Assembly (NCBI GenBank): GCA_964455935.1
Contig: CAYVZU010000122.1
Coordinates: forward strand, 1-12,245
From: CAYVZU01 sp964455935
GTDB taxonomy: Bacteria > Fibrobacterota > CAYVZU01
Direction of reading: 5' to 3'
DNA length: 12,245 nucleotides
Numbering within the stretch: position 1 is the first letter of the stretch; each line of letters begins with the position of its first letter. Under the pieces are notes generated by a model. The model did not search any database. It was not told the DNA's origin and saw only the letters and a list, made by a program, of their open reading frames with translations. Below are positions 1 to 7,124 of this stretch, piece by piece. Both the position numbers and the translations under genes were made by a program.

Positions 1-53
1 CTTCGGCCCGCGCAATCCTTTTTGAGATGCGCTCTAATATCTTTGTCGCTCAC
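1..53 (-). CDS. Possible start of an unidentified gene, cut by the window edge
   Basis: A GTG at 53 (minus strand) opens a frame that runs without a stop to the left edge: 17 complete codons, beginning V-S-D-K-D-I-R-A-H-L-K-K-D. It is preceded by AAAGGTGA about nine bases upstream, a fair ribosome binding site. That site is the main reason to list it, because 53 bases are too few to judge coding character. If real, it follows the DUF3592-like gene in the same direction after about 100 bases. No product can be named. Confidence 0.25.
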   Translation of the reverse strand, partial: MSDKDIRAHLKKDCAGR

Positions 54-153
54 CGCTATACATCACCTTTAATGTTTGAAATATGAGTTCTTGAGCGTAA
101 CTTGCGGGCCTAGTCGTGGTGCTGCAGGGTCATTCAATTTCCGGGACACGACG

Positions 154-579
154 CTAAAATTTCCCTCTTAGGTATCCCCAAAGGACTTGCAGGCCGTAGT
201 AGAGAACGAGAGGCATAAAGAGGATGTACAGAATGGCCCAGCCGGCAATCCAGGCAATGCTGGGGATCTTGAGCCGGTAGGCCTTCGGACTCATGGGTGA
301 ATAAACCACGCGAATGGAATCGCCCTGGCGAAAATCGATGCTCTCGACGATCATCATGCTCTTACGCTTTCCCCCAAATTCGAGCACGTAGCTTCGGCCG
401 CTGAGGCCGCTTTGCTTGACCACCCTGCGGATTTTCGACTGTTTGATCTCTATAATTCGCGCCGTTCCCCATTCCTGATCGTGCCAGATCATGAAATCCC
501 GGAAAATGGCCAGACCCAAAATTGCCACTGCCGTAACAAGAAGTACGCTAAAAACGAATGCGGTAATTCGGTAAAACAT
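154..579 (-). CDS. DUF3592-like small membrane protein
   Basis: A 141-residue protein with a hydrophobic N-terminal segment (about residues 5-27), a polar middle part, and a long hydrophobic C-terminal segment (about 104-134) ending in a basic tail. The layout of TM helix, short extracytoplasmic beta-rich domain and TM helix, together with the middle phrases F-R-Q-G-D-S-I-R-V-V-Y-S-P and the nearby P-K-A-Y-R, is what DUF3592 proteins show. In that family the domain carries a G-D/E-x-V-x-V-x-Y-x-P motif. The function of DUF3592 is not established. The start at 579 follows GAAAGGTG by about a dozen bases. It lies 21 bases after the mazG stop on the same strand, so it is probably the last gene of that operon. 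The family call rests on motif memory, not a search. Confidence 0.75.
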   Translation of the reverse strand: MFYRITAFVFSVLLVTAVAILGLAIFRDFMIWHDQEWGTARIIEIKQSKIRRVVKQSGLSGRSYVLEFGGKRKSMMIVESIDFRQGDSIRVVYSPMSPKAYRLKIPSIAWIAGWAILYILFMPLVLYYGLQVLWGYLRGKF

Positions 580-600
580 AGGTCAACAACACCTTTCAAA

Positions 601-1383
601 TCATGGCAAAGAGGGTTTTTCCGAGCGCTTGGCCTCATCCCAGTAGGAATCCATTTCTTCCAGCGAGGTGGATTTCCATTCCTTCCCCGCTTCGCGCAAC
701 CGATCCTCAACATGCCGAAAACGGCGATCGAATTTCTCAATTGTCTTTCGCAGCGATTCTTCGGCCGAGATATTCAGGTGCCGGCCCAGATTGACCAGGG
801 CAAACAGGATGTCGCCCAGTTCTTCGCCCGCTTCCTTCGGCTCTCCGCGGCGCAAAGCCTCGGCGAATTCAGAAAACTCCTCCTGCACTTTGCCAATCAC
901 CGGCTCCGGGTTGGTCCAGTCAAAACCCACGCGCGCCGCCTTTCGCTGCAACTTCTCGGCTTTGAACAGGGCCGGCAACGAACGGGGAACTCCGTCAAGC
1001 ACCGAGAGTCGGTGCGGTTTCTCCTGCTGTTTGATCTCTTCCCAGTTTTGGAGAACCTGGCCGCTTGTCTCGGCCTTTACGGAACCGAATACGTGCGGAT
1101 GACGGGAATACAGTTTTCTGTTGAGTCCTTCAAGGACCTCGCGTATTGTGAAAGCATTCCGCTCCGAAGCCATTTGGGCATGGAACACGACCTGCAGAAG
1201 AAGGTCTCCCAGCTCCTCGCACATGGACGCATCCTTCCCCTTTTCCACCGCCTCCAAAAACTCGTACACCTCATCGACCGCGCATTGCAGAATGGATTCG
1301 TGAGTCTGTTCGCGGTCCCAGGGACAGCCATTGGCCGCGCGCAGACGCTTGAAAATGGAAATCAGTTCATCGAATTCTTTCAT
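601..1383 (-). CDS. mazG: Nucleoside triphosphate pyrophosphohydrolase MazG
   Basis: MazG hydrolyses NTPs to NMP and pyrophosphate in the cytoplasm and is linked to house-cleaning of nucleotide pools and to lowering ppGpp. The 260 residues match the two-domain MazG length. The N-terminal domain opens with the signature N-G-C-P-W-D-R-E-Q-T-H-E-S and carries the metal-binding acidic helices D-E-V-Y-E-F-L-E (38-45) and C-E-E-L-G-D-L-L (55-62), with V-V-F-H-A-Q-M-A after them. A second, divergent repeat lies around 165-205 (V-Q-E-E-F-S-E-F, then E-E-L-G-D-I-L-F-A-L-V-N-L-G-R). The start codon overlaps the stop of the upstream YciO-family gene in an ATGA arrangement, which implies translational coupling. 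All key acidic residues appear intact. Confidence 0.96.
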   Translation of the reverse strand: MKEFDELISIFKRLRAANGCPWDREQTHESILQCAVDEVYEFLEAVEKGKDASMCEELGDLLLQVVFHAQMASERNAFTIREVLEGLNRKLYSRHPHVFGSVKAETSGQVLQNWEEIKQQEKPHRLSVLDGVPRSLPALFKAEKLQRKAARVGFDWTNPEPVIGKVQEEFSEFAEALRRGEPKEAGEELGDILFALVNLGRHLNISAEESLRKTIEKFDRRFRHVEDRLREAGKEWKSTSLEEMDSYWDEAKRSEKPSLP

Positions 1384-2009
1384 CCGCCCGCCAGTGCATG
1401 TGTTTTAAAAATCGACAGGCCCCCTTTTCCCTCGCGCACAACCCTGGGTTCATCTCCGGTCAGGTCGATCACGGAGGATGGCGCGGTATCGCACGTCCCG
1501 GCGTCGATGACCGCATCCAGCCCATGTCCGTGCAGATCCTCGACCGAATAGGCATCGCCCACCCACGCATCCTCCGAAGGGTTGATGCTGATGTTGGCCA
1601 GCGGCGCTCCCAGCTCGGCAATCAGGGCCCGGCAGACCGCGTGGTCGGGTATGCGGATTCCAATTGTCTTTCGCCGCTCGCTGATCCGCTTGGGAACCAG
1701 CGACGTCGTTGGAAGGATAAATGCGTACGGGCCGGGCAACACGTGTTTCATGATTCGAAAGGCCGTTTGGGAAATGCGCGCATACTGGTCGGCCATTGCG
1801 AAATCAAGGCAGAGAATGCTGAAGCTTAGAAGTTTGTCTTTGCCCAGAAGCCGGCAGATCCGCTCAATGCCCTTGCCGTTGCGCACATCACAGCCAACGC
1901 CGAACAGCGTATCGGTGGGATAAGCCACAATGCCGCCCAGCCGCACGATTTCAGAGGCCTGAATGACCTTTCGCTGCTGTGGTGTCTCCGGATGAATGGA
2001 GATAATCAC
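1380..2009 (-). CDS. YciO/Sua5/YrdC-family protein (L-threonylcarbamoyladenylate synthase superfamily)
   Basis: Members of this superfamily bind ATP, threonine and bicarbonate in a YrdC-fold domain and make threonylcarbamoyl-AMP for tRNA t6A. The YciO branch is a paralogue whose own role is less certain. From a GTG start at 2009 the protein has 209 residues. It contains G-G-I-V-A-Y-P-T-D-T-L-F-G-V-G-C-D (25-41), K-D-K-L-L-S-F (57-63), L-P-G-P-Y-A-F-I-L-P (91-100) and K-T-I-G-I-R-I-P-D (114-122). The P-G-P-Y-x-F-I-L and R-K-T-I-G-I-R-x-P-D forms point to YciO rather than TsaC. The frame stays open further upstream to an ATG at 2135, but that would overlap the preceding gene and add non-homologous sequence. 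The GTG follows GAAAGAG at six bases and starts I-I-S-I-H-P-E-T, as YciO proteins usually do. The stop overlaps mazG. Confidence 0.9.
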   Translation of the reverse strand: MIISIHPETPQQRKVIQASEIVRLGGIVAYPTDTLFGVGCDVRNGKGIERICRLLGKDKLLSFSILCLDFAMADQYARISQTAFRIMKHVLPGPYAFILPTTSLVPKRISERRKTIGIRIPDHAVCRALIAELGAPLANISINPSEDAWVGDAYSVEDLHGHGLDAVIDAGTCDTAPSSVIDLTGDEPRVVREGKGGLSIFKTHALAGG

Positions 2010-2056
2010 AAGGGGCTCTTTCGGGCTGGCGGGGCGTTTCTTCCGTGCATGTAACC

Positions 2057-3160
2057 TTACTGCCGCGCCTCGAACTTGAAGGGAAAATTCACGGCCATTC
2101 CCCCGGATCCAGCAGGGATTCGCCCAAACTCCCACGCACGAACCTGGGATAGAAGAAGCCCAAGAAACTGCTCGTCGCTGATTTCGCTCTCGACCAGGGC
2201 GGCGGAATCGACCGCTCCGCGCTCGTTGATCACAAAGCGCACAATGACCTGGCCCTGCAGGTTTGGATTTCGTTTGAGTTCGCGTTTGAATTCCTTCTGG
2301 AGTTCTTCGAAGTGCTGGGCAATGACCTTCTGAACGGATTCCGCGCTTCGATACAGATGCGCCCGGCTTTCCTTCTCGACGAGCACGCCTTTGGGTTCTG
2401 CAAGCCGCTCTTCCAGTTTCTCCAAACCGGCCAGAATCCCCATATCCATATCCGCTTTTGCGCTATGGATTTCCGAAAACAGATTTTGAATTTTCTCCAC
2501 ATTCGTGATTTTGGGACCGGCCTGCTCCAGCATTAGCGAGGCTGGATTGGAAACCGAATCGCATTCGCAAAACTCCAAAGACGGCGGCATGCTCTTGAAC
2601 GCCGGGTCCATGATTTTGAAGCCGCCCTGGCTGCGCAATTCCAACAGCCATTGCGCCACCTTCTTCCTTTCAAGAACGCAGCGTGCCGTTGTGAGCGACA
2701 CGGGCCGGCCCGCTTTTTTCTCCTGCGCCGCGAACTGGCTCACCTCCCAATTCGAGACCATCATTTCCTGCTGGATCTCGGGAAGAAAAAGGCTTACCTG
2801 AATGCGGTCGACCGTAAGAATGTCCGAGCTGTCCTTAATGGAGTGGCGAATGGATGCCGCCTGGGTCGAGTCGAGCCGCAGCCCGCGCTCGCGCACATTG
2901 CGAAGAGCCAATTTGCAATCGATCCAGTCCTGCACCAGACGGCTTCGCAGGGAGTCACTCATGACCGAATCGCTCTCGGCCGGTTTCATGCCAACCAGAT
3001 CGCCGACGCGCAAGGTATCCTTGGAAACGACCGCCAGGCAAAGCGAACCAGGATCCTTTTTCCCGCAACCGGCCAGCAAAAAGGCGGCGAGCAGCAGGCG
3101 GGCAACACCGGGCAGGTTACGTGTAATGCGCTTGGGGAACATGGTATTAAAGTAATTCAT
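2057..3160 (-). CDS. Lipoprotein with AgmX/PglI-type (TonB-like) C-terminal domain
   Basis: A 367-residue predicted lipoprotein. The N-terminus has basic residues, then L-L-L-A-A-F-L-L-A-G-C with the lipid-bearing Cys at about 32. The middle (about 45-185) is charged and helical, with a phrase (L-V-Q-D-W-I-D-C-K-L-A-L) resembling the N-terminal region of SurA/PpiC-type foldases, but I see no parvulin domain. The last 95 residues (about 273-367) have the pattern of the AgmX/PglI C-terminal domain: R-E-L-K-R-N-P-N-L-Q-G-Q-V-I-V-R-F-V-I, then G-A-V-D-S-A, then V-R-A-W-E-F and F-P-F-K-F. This fold resembles TonB C-termini and is common in myxobacterial and Fibrobacterota envelope proteins. The role is unknown, probably envelope-associated. 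Start choice: the ATG at 3160 has CGGAAAA upstream; the ATG at 3142 is an alternative (Cys at 26). The frame continues to 3406, but that would place a long non-homologous stretch before the signal peptide. Confidence 0.85.
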   Translation of the reverse strand: MNYFNTMFPKRITRNLPGVARLLLAAFLLAGCGKKDPGSLCLAVVSKDTLRVGDLVGMKPAESDSVMSDSLRSRLVQDWIDCKLALRNVRERGLRLDSTQAASIRHSIKDSSDILTVDRIQVSLFLPEIQQEMMVSNWEVSQFAAQEKKAGRPVSLTTARCVLERKKVAQWLLELRSQGGFKIMDPAFKSMPPSLEFCECDSVSNPASLMLEQAGPKITNVEKIQNLFSEIHSAKADMDMGILAGLEKLEERLAEPKGVLVEKESRAHLYRSAESVQKVIAQHFEELQKEFKRELKRNPNLQGQVIVRFVINERGAVDSAALVESEISDEQFLGLLLSQVRAWEFGRIPAGSGGMAVNFPFKFEARQ

Positions 3161-3395
3161 TTGAATTTTCCGAGTAAATGGCTTTGCGCTATTCCCTGCG
3201 CGGATAAAGGATGAATTCTTGACTTGATTTGAAGTAGCAAACCAATTTCCGAGTAAGCCTAAACTCACATGACTGCCCCAAAGGGTAGCGGAAACAGCTC
3301 CCCAGGAGGGGCTGAGGTGAGCGAAACCGAGCCCCAGAAGGCCGGGCGTATGGTTCTGAGGACCGGCGGCCGTAAAACGCTTCGAGCAAACGCAA
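3161..3395. promoter_or_regulatory. Divergent spacer with a structured, switch-like block
   Basis: This spacer separates two divergent genes, so it should hold promoters for both. I found no convincing pair of -35/-10 boxes: TTGACT at 3219-3224 has no good partner 16-18 bases on. The right part is GC-rich and folds well. Hairpin 1: CTGCCC 3273-3278 with GGGTAG 3283-3288, loop CAAA. Hairpin 2: CAG/CCCC 3295-3303 with GGGG/CTG 3308-3314. Alternative hairpin 2b: GGGGCT 3308-3313 with AGCCCC 3330-3335, extended by GGT 3316-3318 with ACC 3326-3328. Hairpin 3: GGCCG 3340-3344 with CGGCC 3367-3371, enclosing GGTTC 3352-3356 with GGACC 3360-3364. Hairpins 2 and 2b compete for the same GGGG. I cannot match it to a known riboswitch or RNA class. 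It could belong to either strand; it ends 24 bases before the glycosyltransferase start. Confidence 0.45.
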
Positions 3396-4208
3396 ATGCA
3401 CATCATGATGACGAGTGAAGCTCAAAACCCGGTATCCTCCCCATCCTCCCCCACGGAAGGACTTTCCGCCTTTGTGCTCACATTCAACGAGGAGGGCAAC
3501 ATTGGACCCTGCCTTGAGACTTTGGGGTTTTGCGACGAAGTGATTGTGGTCGACTCGGAGAGCACCGACAATTCCGTCATGATCGCCGAAAAGCACGCCG
3601 CCCAAATCGTCCGGCAGGAGTGGCAAGGATACGCACGTCAAAAAAACCTGGCGATTTCGCACTGCGCCGGGCCATGGATTTTGTGGATCGATGCGGACGA
3701 GCGTGTTACACCTCAGTTGGCCCGGGAAATACGGCTTCGCATCCGGAATTCCGCGCTTAATGGTTTTCAGGTCCCGCGCCGTTTGTTCTTTCTTCGGAAG
3801 AAACTGGGGTTTGGCGGGGTTGGAAAGGACCATCCGCTTCGCCTGTTCCGTAAAGACGCGGTCTGGTTCCCGGAGGACCAGTTGGTTCACGAGAAGCCGA
3901 CTATCCGTGGCCGCACGGGCCGGCTCAAGGCCGAGCTGAACCATCACAGTTATGCAAGCCTGGAGGCATACCTGACCCGGCTGAACCGATACACAACTCT
4001 TGCGGCTCAACAGATGCTTGCCCAAAAGCGCCGCTTCCATCCGGGCCACCTGCTGATCCCTTTCTGGGAGCTGTTCGAGAGACTGGTCCTGCGTGCCGCC
4101 TTTCTTGACGGGGTTGAAGGAATCGCTTTTGCAATTTTGTCGAGCTGTTCGGTGCTTGTGAAGTACCTCAAACTTCGGGAGTTAGATAAGACGAAAGGAC
4201 GGGCCTGA
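3396..4208 (+). CDS. Glycosyltransferase family 2, WaaE/KdtX-like
   Basis: A 270-residue GT-A fold glycosyltransferase that should transfer a sugar from a nucleotide donor, with WaaE-like members acting on lipopolysaccharide core at the inner face of the cytoplasmic membrane. The N-terminal sugar-nucleotide region has S-A-F-V-L-T-F-N-E-E-G-N-I (24-36) and E-V-I-V-V-D-S-E-S-T-D-N-S (48-60). The metal-binding motif is W-I-D-A-D-E-R (DAD at 99-101). The acceptor-side part contains L-F-R-K-D and H-H-S-Y-A-S-L-E-A-Y. The C-terminal stretch from about 215 (P-F-W-E-L-F-E-R, then F-L-D-G-V-E-G, then L-V-K-Y-L-K-L-R-E) is typical of the WaaE group and probably lies on the membrane. ATGs at 3396, 3405 and 3408 compete; none has a strong ribosome binding site, and 3396 has a weak GAG ten bases upstream. 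The gene stands alone between two spacers. The acceptor cannot be told from sequence. Confidence 0.9.
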   Translation: MHIMMTSEAQNPVSSPSSPTEGLSAFVLTFNEEGNIGPCLETLGFCDEVIVVDSESTDNSVMIAEKHAAQIVRQEWQGYARQKNLAISHCAGPWILWIDADERVTPQLAREIRLRIRNSALNGFQVPRRLFFLRKKLGFGGVGKDHPLRLFRKDAVWFPEDQLVHEKPTIRGRTGRLKAELNHHSYASLEAYLTRLNRYTTLAAQQMLAQKRRFHPGHLLIPFWELFERLVLRAAFLDGVEGIAFAILSSCSVLVKYLKLRELDKTKGRA

Positions 4209-4453
4209 TTTTTTCACAAATCCGGGTGGCACGCACTTGTGCGCGTCCAATGCTCGGGACCGCAGAGTGGAAAGCAGGCAAAAGTGCGTGGCACACTCTC
4301 CTGCGGAAGATTCCGGTCTCTTGCCCCAATCCGGCGCAGGGAGGGCGGTTCGCGACGCACGAGGTTGCTCGAGCATCGCTCAATAATGATTTTATAGAGT
4401 GTGGAGATCGCCTCGATAAATGAGGTTCTTCCCACAAACACCCCGGGATTTCT
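4209..4453. repeat. Intergenic spacer with inverted repeats
   Basis: No gene is apparent. A 13-base inverted repeat with one mismatch pairs 4226-4238 (GTGGCACGCACTT) with 4282-4294 (AAGTGCGTGGCAC). Offset from it, CGCAGAGTG at 4261-4269 pairs with CACTC...TGCG at 4294-4305 across a three-base bulge. The left arm can also fold on itself around CGCAC-TT-GTGCG (4232-4243). Further on is a perfect ten-base palindrome, TGCTCGAGCA, at 4366-4375, followed by an AT-rich stretch (4381-4396) where a promoter for the next gene could lie, although I cannot pair -35 and -10 boxes with confidence. A T run follows the glycosyltransferase stop directly but has no stem before it, so it is not a standard terminator. 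Confidence 0.5.
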
Positions 4454-6340
4454 ATGCTTGCCACCTGTAACCCGAAGCTTATACGCATTCTTTTTCTCTT
4501 GTGCATGGCTGCCTGCCTACCGGCCTCTTGCGTCTATTTCAACACATTCTACAACGGCAAAGCGGCATTTAATCAAGCCCGGGACTCGCAGCAGAAACGG
4601 ATGGAGGCCGTGTCCGTGGACTCGGTGGAAGCCGTGAACTCCACCGAGCGCGGTTTGTACGATCGAGCCATCGCAAAGGCATCGAAGGTACTGGAGGCCT
4701 ATCCGCACAAAAAAAAATGGACCGACGATGCCATCTTTCTAATCGGCGAGTCCTATTTCTACATGGAAGAATACTCCAAAGCCGTCCGCAAATTTCAGGA
4801 GTTGCTTAGCAATTACCCGCAAAGCCCCTTTGGGCCCGAAGCACAGGTTCTCCTGGGTCGTTCTTACCTGGGCAAAGGCGATTTCGAAATGGCGCTGGCT
4901 GCATTCGACGAATTCGAAAAGAAATACCCAAAGGCATCGCAAGGCGAGGATCTCTCCATTTACAGGGCCCAGACCCTTGCCCAGATGGGAACAAAGCGCA
5001 CGGCCATTTCGCAGTTGAACAACGTGCTCTCGTCCGCGCCTTCCCGGAAGGCAGACCGGATTCGGTTTCAACTGGGACGTCTGCACTTCGAAAGCGAGCA
5101 CTATGACGAGTGCTGCAAGCTGTTTGGCGCCATCCAGGACAAGCATCTGTCCACGAAAGAATCCTATGAGAAAGGAATTCTCTACAGCCGGGCACTGCGA
5201 CGTACTGGTAAAGCGGAACCGGCGCTGCGCGTTCTTGAGAAAATGGAGAAGGACGACCGCCATTATGCCCACCTCACCGAGATCTGGGTCGAGCAGGCCG
5301 CGGCCCTCGAAGCATTGGGCCGTTACGGACCGGCCCGCGACAAATTGCGAAAAGCCGCGGACCGCCAGGACGATGCGGCCCCCAAGGCGGCTTTTGCCCT
5401 GGCCGAAATTCTGCGCTTGCGCTTCGGCCAATTGGATTCGGCCAGAAAATCGTACGACAAAGCTGTTGGAAGCCGGGATGCGGACACGCGAAACGCAGCC
5501 CAGGAGCGGATTAAGAGTATCTCGCGCATTGCGCAATACCAGAAACTGCTCGCCGATTCCTTCTCGGCGCCGCACCCTCCGGCCGACACCTTGGGCACCC
5601 GCGCGCAACTCAAATACCAGGTTGGCGAAGTCTATTGGTTTCAATTAAATATGGCCGATTCGGCGCGGCAATGGTTTCAAAGGGTGATGACCGATTCTGC
5701 CGGCGATTCCGTTTTCGTGCCCAAAGCCGCCCTGGGTCTGGCCGTGCTCACGCGCGACGAACTTCACGATACGCTGAAGGGAGACTCACTGCTGCGCTCG
5801 CTACTGCAACGATTCCCAAATACGGCCGAAGCCAAAGCTGCCCGGAAACAGTTGGGCATGGAAGTCACGCTTGCAACGCGGGAAGATTCCGCGCATAACG
5901 GCTACCTGGAAGCCGAAGAATTGCTATGGAAAAAGGAAGAGGCCGCCAAAGCCGCGGCCCGTTTCGATACTCTTTCCGATCGCTATGGCGACACACCGTA
6001 CGGACCTCAGGCCGGCTATATCAGCGCCTGGATTCACGACCAGGTCCTCTTTGACTCGGCCGGAGCCGCGGTTCGCTACGAAAACGTCTATAGAAAATGG
6101 AAGGACACCGAGCAGGGCCGGTCCGCGAGCCGCAAACTGAAAGCCCTGCTGGGCGGCAGCGAGGCAACGCCCGTCAAGGACTCGCCCGCGCCCCCTAAAA
6201 CGGCGCCGGACGAGCCAGCGCCGACCGGGCCCGTGCAGTCCGAACCGATGCATGAGCCAAACCATATGGACGAACCTCAACCTTCGGTCAACCCCGATCT
6301 TCCCCAGGATCAACAAAGGCGGACTCCCCCATATGAGTAA
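4454..6340 (+). CDS. Tetratricopeptide-repeat lipoprotein
   Basis: A 628-residue predicted lipoprotein built of TPR-like helical repeats. The signal peptide (R-I-L-F-L-L-C-M-A-A-C-L-P-A-S-C) gives a lipobox Cys at 26, directly followed by V-Y-F-N-T-F-Y-N-G-K, a conserved opening I associate with TPR lipoproteins of the FCB group. Clear TPR pairs run from about 90 to 230 (for example D-A-I-F-L-I-G-E-S-Y-F-Y-M-E-E-Y-S-K-A and V-L-L-G-R-S-Y-L-G-K-G-D-F-E-M-A), with more degenerate repeats to about 570. This is the layout of BamD/YbgF-like outer-membrane assembly proteins, but it is much longer than BamD (about 245 residues). The last 55 residues are Pro/Glu/Asp-rich and probably disordered. The start at 4454 has CGGGA about six bases upstream. 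The stop overlaps the pyrK start by eight bases. Role: a periplasm-facing scaffold; partner unknown. Confidence 0.88.
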   Translation: MLATCNPKLIRILFLLCMAACLPASCVYFNTFYNGKAAFNQARDSQQKRMEAVSVDSVEAVNSTERGLYDRAIAKASKVLEAYPHKKKWTDDAIFLIGESYFYMEEYSKAVRKFQELLSNYPQSPFGPEAQVLLGRSYLGKGDFEMALAAFDEFEKKYPKASQGEDLSIYRAQTLAQMGTKRTAISQLNNVLSSAPSRKADRIRFQLGRLHFESEHYDECCKLFGAIQDKHLSTKESYEKGILYSRALRRTGKAEPALRVLEKMEKDDRHYAHLTEIWVEQAAALEALGRYGPARDKLRKAADRQDDAAPKAAFALAEILRLRFGQLDSARKSYDKAVGSRDADTRNAAQERIKSISRIAQYQKLLADSFSAPHPPADTLGTRAQLKYQVGEVYWFQLNMADSARQWFQRVMTDSAGDSVFVPKAALGLAVLTRDELHDTLKGDSLLRSLLQRFPNTAEAKAARKQLGMEVTLATREDSAHNGYLEAEELLWKKEEAAKAAARFDTLSDRYGDTPYGPQAGYISAWIHDQVLFDSAGAAVRYENVYRKWKDTEQGRSASRKLKALLGGSEATPVKDSPAPPKTAPDEPAPTGPVQSEPMHEPNHMDEPQPSVNPDLPQDQQRRTPPYE

Positions 6341-7124
6341 GCTTCAACAGGAAACGGCAAAAGTAATTGGGATTGTCTCGGCGGGCCTTGATCTGTTTCG
6401 ATTGACATTGGCCTCCCCTGCCATTGCCGCTTCGGCATGTCCCGGACAGATCGTTTCCCTGCGCGTTCAGGACGGCCCGGTTCCGCTCCTGAGAAGACCT
6501 TTTGCGGTATTCGATGCCGATCCTGCTGCCGGCACGCTCGATATCCTGTTTGAGGTTGTGGGCCGGGGAACGGAAATCCTTTCCCGAAAATCCCCCGGTG
6601 ACGGGATTAATGCGGTCGGTCCAAGCGGGACTGGTTTCCCTTTGCCCGATTCCGGCGAGCTTCCTCTGGCTGTGGCCGGGGGTATCGGCTTGGCCCCTGT
6701 TCATTTTCTGTGCAGCCGACTAGCCAAACAAGGTCTTTCGCCAAGACTCTTTTACGGCGCGCCGATGGCAGCCAAATTGGCGGATGCTGCATTCGATGGC
6801 CGTATCGCGGTGCATCTTGCCACGGATGACGGCAGCCGGGGGCGGAAGGGCTTTGCCATCGATCCGTTACGGGCGCAGGCGGAAGACCTTGGGAAGAAAT
6901 GCATCCTGTACGCCTGCGGCCCCCAACCTATGCTTCGGGCGTGCGCGCAGCTGGCCACGGAGCGCGGATGGAAATGTTATCTCTCCATGGAACAGCGTAT
7001 GGCCTGCGGCGTAGGCGCCTGCGGAGGGTGTGTGGTCGATATCCGGATTTCCGGCAGCGTGCGGCGATTGCGTGTATGCAAGGAAGGACCTGTCTTTGAC
7101 GCGGAGCAGATTGTATGGACTTAA
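6333..7124 (+). CDS. pyrK: Dihydroorotate dehydrogenase B, electron-transfer subunit PyrK
   Basis: PyrK carries FAD and a [2Fe-2S] cluster and passes electrons from the PyrD flavin to NAD+, in pyrimidine synthesis. From the ATG at 6333 the protein has 263 residues, a normal length. It shows the flavin-binding R-P-F-A-V-F (55-60), G-P-S-G-T-G-F-P-L (96-104), the pyridine-nucleotide motif A-V-A-G-G-I-G-L-A-P-V (113-123) and Y-A-C-G-P-Q-P-M-L (193-201). The cluster ligands are present: C225, C230, C233 and C249 in the pattern C-x4-C-x2-C-x15-C. An earlier in-frame ATG at 6252 lies deep inside the preceding gene and adds unrelated residues, so I reject it. The chosen start overlaps the TPR-gene stop (ATGAGTAA). 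The pyrK stop overlaps pyrD by ten bases. Confidence 0.95.
   Translation: MSKLQQETAKVIGIVSAGLDLFRLTLASPAIAASACPGQIVSLRVQDGPVPLLRRPFAVFDADPAAGTLDILFEVVGRGTEILSRKSPGDGINAVGPSGTGFPLPDSGELPLAVAGGIGLAPVHFLCSRLAKQGLSPRLFYGAPMAAKLADAAFDGRIAVHLATDDGSRGRKGFAIDPLRAQAEDLGKKCILYACGPQPMLRACAQLATERGWKCYLSMEQRMACGVGACGGCVVDIRISGSVRRLRVCKEGPVFDAEQIVWT

Noticed and set aside
412..1551. Long plus-strand open frame (379 codons) opposite mazG and the YciO gene
   Set aside because: It is antisense to two genes with clear family motifs, has no recognisable domain, and is rich in the residues expected from reading a GC-rich gene backwards.
3219..3247. TTGACT as a -35 box for the glycosyltransferase gene
   Set aside because: The sequence 16-18 bases downstream (around CCAATT) is a poor -10 box, so I do not call a promoter.
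3273..3371. Assignment of the hairpin block to cobalamin, TPP, c-di-GMP riboswitches, RNase P, 6S or SRP RNA
   Set aside because: The conserved core sequences of each of these are missing on both strands.
3161..3406. Extension of the lipoprotein gene to an ATG at 3406
   Set aside because: It would put 82 unrelated residues before a clear lipoprotein signal peptide, cover the hairpin block and overlap the divergent glycosyltransferase gene.
3189..4049. Minus-strand open frame (286 codons) opposite the glycosyltransferase gene
   Set aside because: Antisense to a well-supported family 2 glycosyltransferase; no motif of its own.
6252..6332. Earlier in-frame start for pyrK
   Set aside because: Lies inside the TPR gene, adds 27 residues unlike PyrK N-termini, and the 6333 start gives the normal family length.
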